Source: Roseomonas acroporae
GTDB lineage: Bacteria > Pseudomonadota > Alphaproteobacteria > Acetobacterales > Acetobacteraceae
Assembly (NCBI RefSeq): GCF_023223525.1
Contig: NZ_JALPRX010000055.1
Coordinates: 1 to 50,506, forward strand
Length of the DNA stretch: 50,506 nucleotides
Reading direction: 5' to 3'
A model generated the notes under the pieces. The model was not told the origin of the DNA. It searched no databases and saw only the letters and a program-made list of their open reading frames with translations. This document shows, one piece after another, positions 33,044-42,771 of the stretch. A program made the position numbers and the translations under genes. The stretch's first letter is position 1. Each line of letters opens with the position of its first letter.

Positions 33044-35107
33044 TCACCCCTTCCTCTTCGGCGGGATCAGGTCGGTGATGGTGCCCTCGAACATCTCGGC
33101 GGCCATGCCGATGGTTTCCGAGAGGGTCGGATGCGGGTGGATGGTGAGCGCGATGTCCTGCGCGTCCGCCCCCATCTCGATGGCGAGCGCCGCCTCGGCC
33201 ACCAGGTCGCCCGCGTTCGGCCCGACGATGCCGCAGCCGAGCAGCCGGTGCGTCGCCTCGTCGAACAGCAGCTTGGTCATGCCCTCGTCGCGCCCGAGCG
33301 AGAGCGAGCGGCCGCTCGCCGCCCAGGGGAACACGCCCTTGCCGACCTTGATGCCCTTCGCCTTGGCCTCGTTCTCCGTCAGCCCCACCCAGGCGACCTC
33401 GGGGTCGGTATAGGCGACCGAGGGGATCACCTTGGCGTCGAACGCCGCCTTGTGGCCGGCGGCGACCTCGGCCGCGACATGCGCCTCGTGCACCGCCTTG
33501 TGCGCCAGCATCGGCTGCCCGACGATGTCGCCGATGGCGAAGATGTGCGGCACGTTGGTGCGCTGCTGCCGGTCCACCGGGACGAAGCCGCGCTCGTCCA
33601 CCCGCACGCCGGCGTTCTCGGCGCCGATCAGCCTGCCGTTCGGGCGGCGGCCGACCGCGACCAGGACCTTGTCGTAGGTCCCGGTGGCCGGCGCGCTGCC
33701 GCCCTCGAAATGCGCGACCAGCCCTTCCGGCGTCGCCTCGACCTTCGTCACCTTGGTCCTGAGGTAGATCGCCGCGTACTTCCTGCTGATGCGCTTCATC
33801 AGCGGCGCGACCACGTCCTTGTCGGCGCCGGGGATGATCTGGTCCATCAGCTCGACCACCGTCACCTTCGCGCCGAGCGCGTGGTAGACCGTCGCCATCT
33901 CCAGCCCGATGATGCCGCCGCCGAGCACCAGCAGCCGCTCCGGCACCCCGTCCAGCGCGAGGGCGCCGGTGCTGTCGATCACGCGCGGGTCGTCATGCGG
34001 GATGAAGGGCAGCGTCACCGGCTCGGAGCCGGCGGCGATGATGGCCTGGTCGAAGCTGACGACCTTCCTGCCCTCCGGCCCCTGCACCTCGACCTGGTTG
34101 AGCGACAGGAATTGGCCGGTGCCCCGGACCACCGTGACCTTGCGCTGCTTCGCGAGGCCGGACAGCCCGCCGGTCAGGCGCTTCACCACGCCCTCCTTCC
34201 AGCCGCGCAACCTGTCGATGTCGATGGCGGGCGCGCCGAAGCTGATGCCGTGCTCGCCCATCTCCTGGCTCTCGTCCACCACCTTGGCCGCGTGCAGCAG
34301 CGCCTTGGAGGGGATGCAGCCGACGTTGAGGCAGACGCCGCCCAGCGTCTCCCAGCGCTCGACCAGCACCACCTTCTTCCCGAGATCGGCGGCGCGGAAG
34401 GCGGCGCTGTAGCCGCCGGGGCCGGCGCCGAGCACCAGCACCTCGGCGTGCAGGTCGCCCGGCGCGGTGGCGGCCGGCTTCGGGGCCGGCGCGGGCGGCA
34501 GGGCGGCGGGCGGCGCCCTGTCGGCGGGGGCGGCCATGCCCTCGCCCTTCAGCGTCAGGATGCGGTCGCCCTGCGAGACGCGGTCGCCGACCTTGACCAG
34601 CACGGCGGCGACGGTGCCGGCCTGCGGCGCCGGCACGTCCATCGTCGCCTTGTCGGATTCCAGCGTCAGCAGCGGGTCCTCGGCCTTCACCGCGTCGCCC
34701 GGCTTCACGTGGACCTCGATCACCGGAATGCCCTTGAAGTCGCCGATATCGGGGACGACGACATCGACCTCCTGATAGACGCCGGCGGGCGAGCCGTAAT
34801 TGGGCGGCGGGCCTTCCGGCTGCGGCGCGGCCTCCTGGCGCACCGTCTGCTTGGGTGGCGTGGCCGGCGCGCCGGCCTCCTCCAGAAGCAGGATCAGGTC
34901 GCCCTCGGAGACGCGGTCGCCGAGCTTGACCTGCAACGCGGCGACGGTGCCGGCCCGCGGCGCCGGCACGTCCATGGTCGCCTTGTCGGATTCCAGCGTC
35001 AGCAGCGGGTCCTCGGCGTTGACCGTGGAGCCTTCCTGCACGTGGATCTCGATGATCGGGATGGACTTGAAGTCCCCGATGTCGGGGACGCGTATCTCGA
35101 CGGTCAT
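33044..35107 (-). CDS. lpdA: dihydrolipoyl dehydrogenase (E3) with two N-terminal lipoyl domains
   Basis: 687-residue E3 of the pyruvate dehydrogenase complex, much longer than the usual 470. Two lipoyl domains come first: lysines 42 and 153, both in ESDKATMDVPAP, are the lipoylation sites, with Pro/Ala-rich linkers after each. The FAD domain begins LVLGAGPGGYSAAFRAADLG, the redox disulfide is GGVCLNVGCIPSK (Cys259, Cys264), the NAD site is VLGGGIIGLEMATVYHALG, and the C-terminal catalytic HPHPTLSE carries the His. One lipoyl domain on E3 is known in several bacteria; two is less usual. The start follows the aceF stop by 16 bases. Confidence 0.95.
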   Translation of the reverse strand: MTVEIRVPDIGDFKSIPIIEIHVQEGSTVNAEDPLLTLESDKATMDVPAPRAGTVAALQVKLGDRVSEGDLILLLEEAGAPATPPKQTVRQEAAPQPEGPPPNYGSPAGVYQEVDVVVPDIGDFKGIPVIEVHVKPGDAVKAEDPLLTLESDKATMDVPAPQAGTVAAVLVKVGDRVSQGDRILTLKGEGMAAPADRAPPAALPPAPAPKPAATAPGDLHAEVLVLGAGPGGYSAAFRAADLGKKVVLVERWETLGGVCLNVGCIPSKALLHAAKVVDESQEMGEHGISFGAPAIDIDRLRGWKEGVVKRLTGGLSGLAKQRKVTVVRGTGQFLSLNQVEVQGPEGRKVVSFDQAIIAAGSEPVTLPFIPHDDPRVIDSTGALALDGVPERLLVLGGGIIGLEMATVYHALGAKVTVVELMDQIIPGADKDVVAPLMKRISRKYAAIYLRTKVTKVEATPEGLVAHFEGGSAPATGTYDKVLVAVGRRPNGRLIGAENAGVRVDERGFVPVDRQQRTNVPHIFAIGDIVGQPMLAHKAVHEAHVAAEVAAGHKAAFDAKVIPSVAYTDPEVAWVGLTENEAKAKGIKVGKGVFPWAASGRSLSLGRDEGMTKLLFDEATHRLLGCGIVGPNAGDLVAEAALAIEMGADAQDIALTIHPHPTLSETIGMAAEMFEGTITDLIPPKRKG

Positions 35108-35123
35108 GGTCGCGCGCCTTCCC

Positions 35124-36410
35124 TCAGAGCACCAGCCGCCGCACATCCTCGAGGACGTGGCAGAGCTGGCGGGCGAAGCGCGCGCCGAGCGCGCCGTCGA
35201 TCACGCGGTGGTCGTAGGAGAGCGAGACGGGCAGCATCAGGCGCGGCCTGAACTCCGTGCCATTCCAGACCGGCGCCATCTTCGAGCGCACCACGCCGAG
35301 GATCGCCACTTCCGGCGCGTTGACGATCGGAGTGAAGGCGGTGCCGCCGATGCCGCCGAGCGAGGAGATGGTGAAGGTGGCGCCCTGCATGTCGGCGGCC
35401 TGCAGCTTGCCGTCGCGCGCCTTCTTCGAGATCGCGCCCATCTCCTGCGACAGCTCGACGATGCCCTTGCGGTCCACGTCGCGGATCACCGGCACCACGA
35501 GCCCGTCCGGCGTGTCCACGGCGATGCCGATGTTGTAGTACTTCTTGAGGATCAGCGCGTCCTTCTCCGGCGAGAGGGAGGCGTTGAACTCCGGGAATTG
35601 CCGCAGGCAGGCGGCGCTGGCCTTGAGCAGGAAGGCGAGCAGGGTGACGCGGTAGCCCTTCTCCTTGCCCGCCGCGTCCAGCTCGCGGCGGTAGGCCTCC
35701 AGCTCCGTGATGTCGGACTCGTCCTGCTGCGTGACGTGCGGGATGTTGAGCCAGGCACGGTGCAGGTGCGGGCCGGAGAGGCGCTTGATGCGCGAGAGCG
35801 GCTTCGTCTCGACGGGACCGAATTTGCTGAAGTCCTGCGCCGGGATCTCGGGGATGCCGGAGCCGCCGGAAGGCGCGGCGGCCGGGGCGGCCGGCGCCGC
35901 CGCGGGGCCGCGCAGGAAGGCCAGCACGTCCTCCTTGGTGATTCGCCCCTTCTCGCCGGTGCCCTTCAGCTTGTTCAGGTCGACGTCCAGCTCGCGCGCC
36001 ACGCGGCGCACGCCGGGCGAGGCATGCACGCCGGCGAAATCCGGCAGGGCGGGCGTGGCGCCGCCCGCCGGGGCGGCCGCCGCCACCGGGGCCGGGCCGG
36101 GGGTGGGCTGCGGCGCCGGCGGCGGCTCCTGCTGCGGCAGCAGCGAGGTCGGCTGGCTCAGCGCGCCCTCCTCGCTGCCGCGCAGGCGCAGCACGGGCGT
36201 GCCCTCGCTCACCCGGTCGCCGAGCCTGACCAGGATCGCCTCCACCGTGCCGCCGCGCGGCGACGGCACGTCCATCGTGGCCTTGTCGGATTCGAGCGTG
36301 ATCAGCGGGTCGTCGGCGTTGACGACGTCGCCTTCCTTCACGTGGATCTCGATGATCGGGATGTCCTTGAAGTCGCCGATATCCGGGACCGTAACCTCGG
36401 CTGCCGCCAC
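35124..36410 (-). CDS. aceF: dihydrolipoamide acetyltransferase (E2) of pyruvate dehydrogenase
   Basis: 428-residue E2. One lipoyl domain (Lys43 in ESDKATMDVPSP), a Pro/Ala linker, the peripheral-subunit-binding domain at about 127-167 (VHASPGVRRVARELDVDLNK, GRITKEDVLAFL), a second flexible linker, then the catalytic acetyltransferase domain from about 200 to the end, with the active-site block SYDHRVIDGA. The start is a GTG (no ATG is suitable) with AGGGAGA six bases upstream; it opens directly on AAAEVTVPDIGDF. It lies between aceE (173-base gap with a hairpin) and lpdA (16-base gap). Expected to form the complex core. Confidence 0.94.
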   Translation of the reverse strand: MAAAEVTVPDIGDFKDIPIIEIHVKEGDVVNADDPLITLESDKATMDVPSPRGGTVEAILVRLGDRVSEGTPVLRLRGSEEGALSQPTSLLPQQEPPPAPQPTPGPAPVAAAAPAGGATPALPDFAGVHASPGVRRVARELDVDLNKLKGTGEKGRITKEDVLAFLRGPAAAPAAPAAAPSGGSGIPEIPAQDFSKFGPVETKPLSRIKRLSGPHLHRAWLNIPHVTQQDESDITELEAYRRELDAAGKEKGYRVTLLAFLLKASAACLRQFPEFNASLSPEKDALILKKYYNIGIAVDTPDGLVVPVIRDVDRKGIVELSQEMGAISKKARDGKLQAADMQGATFTISSLGGIGGTAFTPIVNAPEVAILGVVRSKMAPVWNGTEFRPRLMLPVSLSYDHRVIDGALGARFARQLCHVLEDVRRLVL

Positions 36411-36533
36411 GTGCGTCTCCCTTGTCTCGTTCGTCCGGTGCCCTGCCGGGGCTGGCGCGCAAGCCCGGTGGTCCGGAAAATCGGAATCGCGAAGGTAGGC
36501 TGTGAAGATGAAGGCGCGGGGCGCCGGCGCGGC

Positions 36534-36558
36534 CGCCGCCCGGCCATGCCGGGCGGCG
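36534..36558. promoter_or_regulatory. hairpin in the aceE-aceF spacer
   Basis: Ten-base perfect arms (36534-36543, 36549-36558) with a five-base loop lie 25 bases after the aceE stop codon. It could reduce read-through or protect the aceE 3' end and so set subunit ratios. Function inferred. Confidence 0.45.
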
Positions 36559-36583
36559 CACCGGGCCGGGCCCCGCCTCGGGC

Positions 36584-39262
<2,679 letters not shown>

Positions 39263-40157
39263 TCGGCTTCCTCCTATCGATCCGTCGGCGGCAGGCTAGC
39301 GCGGCCATCGGCCGGCACGGAAGCGGCCGTGCCGGACATCGGCGCGAACACTGGCGCGACATCGCGGCACAGCTCCGTTCGGGTCGGCACCGCGGGTGCC
39401 GCGGTCACCGGTCGCGGCATCGGGCGCGCGGCATCGGGCATGCGGCCCGGCGGGCTTCGTCCCACGCGACGCCGTCCGTCGGCACCAAGTTGATGGATCA
39501 TCCTGGATCGCTTCCGGCTTCCACCGATGTCTCCATCATGCACGCCGGTTCCTCGGCACGGCGGCGCGCGGTCGCTTCCGCCGACGCGGCCTGGCACGCG
39601 ATCCGCGTCCACGCCTGCCACATCGTGAAGTGCGACCGGCGCCGGGCGCGCGTGCCGGCGTGGGCCGGATTGCATCAAGCAGCGGCCCGAAGATGTCAAT
39701 GCCGGAAAGATCCCGTCGGTTCACCGTCGCGTCGAAAGCCGCACCCGACATCGTCCCGCACCGACGACGCCCCGCCTCGTTCGCGTCGGCGCACTCCCGC
39801 GCGGAACGCTCGGCCATCGGCGCCGAGGCCGTCGCGACATCGCCGGACGCAGCGGCATCGCCGGCCGTGTCCGCACGCACGCGAACGAGCGGCATCGCCG
39901 CGACTCCGTTCGCCATGCGCCATTCTCTGTCGGTAGCTCGCCGGACCGTGCCGCGCCGATGTGCGGCGCAGCATCGCGCCGCGCGGCGTCGCGGCCGGCG
40001 ACGCAGCGCGCCCGGTCCGATTTGCGCGCGGGCGGCGGCACGGCTTCCGCCGCCCGCGCGTGCCCCGTAGCCTTCCCGCCTCCGTCCCGTCATCCTGGGC
40101 GCCGCGCCGGCACACGATGCCGGCCACGGGACTTCTGCCGGGAGCCGACACGGACCG
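39263..40157. other. 895-base spacer upstream of aceE, no gene recognised
   Basis: Between aceE (minus) and the amino-acid binding-protein gene (plus). Open frames exist but translate to Arg/Ala/Pro-rich strings with no domain, ribosome site or consistent codon use. A minus-strand frame of about 129 codons (from near 39922) starts MANGVAAMPLVRVRADTAGD and is the least unlikely small gene; I do not call it. The promoter of aceE must lie at the left end. Confidence 0.5.
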
Positions 40158-41186
40158 ATGAACCGCCCATCCGCCCGCACCCGCCTCACGACCGCGCTCG
40201 TCCTGCTCCTGTCCCTCCTGGCCTCTCCGCCGGCCAGCGCCGCCGATCCCTCGACCACCCTGGCGCGCATCCAGGCGCGCGGCAGCGTCGTCTGCGGCAT
40301 GCAGGCGGACAACCCGCCCTTCTCGCTGCCCGACAGCCAGGGTCGCTGGCAGGGCCTCGACGTGGATTCCTGCCGCGCCCTCGCCGCCGCCACGCTCGGC
40401 GACCCGGCGAAGGCGACGATCCGCGCCGTCACCGGGCTGACCCGCTTCCCGGCGCTGCAGAGCGGCGAGATCGACGTGCTGCTCGGCAGCACCACCTGGC
40501 TCACCACGCGCGAGACGGCGCTCGGCCTCGTCTTCGCCGGCGCCAACTACTTCAGCGGCCAGGGCTTCCTGGTGCGCCGCAGCCTCGGCGTGAACCGCAT
40601 CGCCGAGCTGGACGGCGCCTCGATCTGCGTGCCGCCCGGCTCCTCCACCGAGGTCATCCTGCAGGACTGGTTCCGCCGCCACGGCGGCACCTTCCGCCCC
40701 GTGGTGATCGACGACCCGAACCAGATCCAGTCCGCCTTCCTCAGCAACCGCTGCGACGCGTTCACGCGCGACATGACCGGGCTTTCCGGCTTCCGCATGC
40801 GCCAGCCCGACCCGGACGAGTTCCTGGTGCTGCCGGAGATCATCACCATGGAGCCGCTCGGCGCCTTCATCAGGAAGGGCGACGACGGCTGGCTCGACAT
40901 CGTGCGCTGGACCCTGCTGGTGCCGGTCGTGGCGGAGCAGCTCGAGATCGGCGCGGCCGATGCCGACAGGCCGAGCGCCGTGCCGGACGTGCGCCGCCTG
41001 CTCGGGCTGGAGGGCGGCATCGGCGCCAGCATGGGCCTCGATGCGCGCTGGGCCGCGAACATCCTGCGCGCCGTCGGCAATTACGGCGAGATGTGGCAGC
41101 GGCACGTCGCGCCGACCGGCCTGCCGCGCGGGCTGAACCGGCTGTGGAGCCAGGGCGGGCTGATGTACGCGCCGCCGCTGCGGTAG
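40158..41186 (+). CDS. general L-amino-acid ABC substrate-binding protein, AapJ-like, orphan
   Basis: Family 3 solute-binding protein, 342 residues, with a clear Sec signal (LVLLLSLLASPPASA) before ADPSTTLARIQARGSVVCGM. AapJ/BztA-type features are NPPFSLPDSQGRWQGLDVD, the STTWLTTRETALGL block, the NYFSGQGFLVRRSLG loop and the C-terminal MGLDARWAANILRAVGNYGE. Such proteins feed the AapQMP permease for broad L-amino-acid uptake. No aapQ, aapM or aapP gene is in the window, so a distant permease or a sensing role is needed. A spacer of about 140 bases follows. Confidence 0.9.
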   Translation: MNRPSARTRLTTALVLLLSLLASPPASAADPSTTLARIQARGSVVCGMQADNPPFSLPDSQGRWQGLDVDSCRALAAATLGDPAKATIRAVTGLTRFPALQSGEIDVLLGSTTWLTTRETALGLVFAGANYFSGQGFLVRRSLGVNRIAELDGASICVPPGSSTEVILQDWFRRHGGTFRPVVIDDPNQIQSAFLSNRCDAFTRDMTGLSGFRMRQPDPDEFLVLPEIITMEPLGAFIRKGDDGWLDIVRWTLLVPVVAEQLEIGAADADRPSAVPDVRRLLGLEGGIGASMGLDARWAANILRAVGNYGEMWQRHVAPTGLPRGLNRLWSQGGLMYAPPLR

Positions 41187-41327
41187 CCGGGCCCGGGCGG
41201 ACCGCGCCTCCGCCGATCCGCCGGCCCCCGCCCTCCGGTTCCGGCCCGCGCCCGGACCCGGCTTCGGCCCCGGCCCGATGACCCTCCCGGCGCGGCCGTC
41301 GTGCCGTCCCCCCGCCGGGGCCGGCCG

Positions 41328-41552
41328 TCAATCCTCGCGCAGGGTCAGGAATTCCGCCTCGAGGGCCCATTGCGCCTCGTCGGGCTCGACGAGGCCGGCA
41401 TCCACCGCGCCGTTCCGCCAGCCGTGCCAGTACGAGCGCGTGTGCTGGGAGACGACGCAGGGCAGGCCACGGATGCCGTCCATGTAGCCGCTCAGGACTT
41501 CCGCCTCGTCGAGCAGGCGGAACTCCGCGATGGTGCTAACCGGCTGAAGCAT
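41328..41552 (-). CDS. small RMF-like protein
   Basis: 74-residue protein. The middle reads EVLSGYMDGIRGLPC, then RSYWHGWRNGAVDAGLVEPD and DEAQWALEAEF. The GY-DG-G spacing followed by a W-GW/N-G segment resembles ribosome modulation factor (E. coli RMF has a comparable GYQAGI and WLGGWREAM), and similar small proteins in other alphaproteobacteria share the SYWHGWRNG core. RMF dimerises 70S ribosomes during stationary phase; that role is proposed only by resemblance. The ATG at 41552 is the best start though no strong ribosome site is visible. It is divergent from the acyl-amino-acid synthase gene. Confidence 0.6.
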   Translation of the reverse strand: MLQPVSTIAEFRLLDEAEVLSGYMDGIRGLPCVVSQHTRSYWHGWRNGAVDAGLVEPDEAQWALEAEFLTLRED

Positions 41553-41982
41553 AGCGCAAATCAGACTCCGCCCTGGGCCGCCCCCGGAGACGCCGCGGCG
41601 ACGGCGCCGCCGTGGCAAGGCGTGCGGCGCGGCCGATGTCCCCCGATGCCGGCCGCCGGCAAGTCTGCGGGCAAAAGCGCGGTCGGCAAACGGTTTTCGA
41701 CCCCGGCCCCGTCGCTCACCGCACGGCCGTGGCGGGCCCCGACATCGTCGCCGCGGGGCCGCCTCCTCCGGACCACGCGCACAGGGCCACCCCGTGCCCC
41801 GTGGGCCACCCTCACGGGGCCAGGCCCATGGGGCGCCATGCCCGCGAACCGTATCGGGGCACGGGGCCGACGCGGCCCCGTCCATAAGCATGACCAATCA
41901 GCGAACTGGTGCTGCGGCGTGCCGACCCCGTTAGCGTCGGGCGGGGAACGAACTCGTTCCTCTGTCACCCCAGGAGAGAATC
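41553..41982. other. 430-base divergent spacer before the FeeM-like gene
   Basis: No gene recognised. The ends are less G+C-rich than the middle, as expected for promoters of the divergent small protein and of the acyl-amino-acid synthase. The only clear structure is the dyad at 41945-41960. Confidence 0.5.
41945..41960. promoter_or_regulatory. perfect 7-bp dyad upstream of the FeeM-like gene
   Basis: GGAACGA-AC-TCGTTCC is an exact inverted repeat ending 22 bases before the start codon. It fits an operator or a small 5'-leader hairpin. The regulator is unknown. Confidence 0.5.
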
Positions 41983-42750
41983 ATGTCGCTGATCGGCAAG
42001 ATCGCCCCACAGGCGGTTATCAACCAAAAGTTGCAAATTTCCGCCCCTCCTCCACCCCAACGCGTCATTCCCTCGAAGTCGGCGCGCAGCGCCGTCTACA
42101 CGGCACGCCTCGCCGTCTCGGACGAGGTCAGGCGAGATGCCTACCGGGTCCGCTATCGCAGCTATTCGAGCCAGGGCTATATACAACCGAATGACTCCGG
42201 GCTTTTCTCGGACCGGTACGATGAGATGCCGAATGCCAGGACAGTCGTGATCTACGACGGAGCCAATGCCGTGGCCTCGGTGCGTGTCTGCCTGCTGACG
42301 AGGGGCACCAGCCAGACCTCCCCGGCCCTGGACACCTTCCCCGTCGAGGTGGGCGCCCTGCTCGACGCCCATCCGGACGACGCCTTCGCCGGCCGCGCGA
42401 TCGAGGTCACCCGGCTGGTGCGCAGCCCGGAGGCCGAGAACAACCAGGGGCTGGTCTTCCTTCTGTACCGGATGGCCGGCTACATCTCTCTCTGCCACCA
42501 TACGCAGATCTACCTGGCCTGCGTGCGGACCAACCATGCTCCCTTCTACCGCCGCCTCGGCTACCAGGCCGCCTCGGAACCGCGGCCCTACCCGGGACTG
42601 AGTTGCAAGATGCAACTCATGTTCAGCGACCGGGAACGCTACGACGGGATACGCGCGTCGGTTCCGATGATGGACCCTTTCGCCGGCACGACGTTCGATC
42701 TCGACGGATTCTTCGTCGGTGACCCGGTCACGCTCCATCTCAGCCGCTGA
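41983..42750 (+). CDS. N-acyl amino acid synthase (FeeM/LuxI-like GNAT fold)
   Basis: 255-residue acyltransferase. From about residue 38, AVYTARLAVSDEVRRDAYRV then RYRSYSSQGYI, DRYDEMPNARTVVIYDGANA and VASVRVCLL follow the FeeM/autoinducer-synthase layout, and AGRAIEVTRLVRSPEAENNQ with LACVRTNHAPFYRRLGYQ completes the acyl-carrier-dependent fold. FeeM makes long-chain N-acyl tyrosines from acyl-ACP; the amino acid and chain used here are unknown. AGGAGAG lies five bases before the ATG. Its codon use and base composition look less G+C-rich than neighbours, hinting at transfer. The methyltransferase-GGDEF-EAL gene begins 21 bases after its stop, so they are almost certainly one transcript. Confidence 0.8.
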   Translation: MSLIGKIAPQAVINQKLQISAPPPPQRVIPSKSARSAVYTARLAVSDEVRRDAYRVRYRSYSSQGYIQPNDSGLFSDRYDEMPNARTVVIYDGANAVASVRVCLLTRGTSQTSPALDTFPVEVGALLDAHPDDAFAGRAIEVTRLVRSPEAENNQGLVFLLYRMAGYISLCHHTQIYLACVRTNHAPFYRRLGYQAASEPRPYPGLSCKMQLMFSDRERYDGIRASVPMMDPFAGTTFDLDGFFVGDPVTLHLSR

Positions 42751-42771
42751 GGACGCGCCCCAAGGCCCCCC

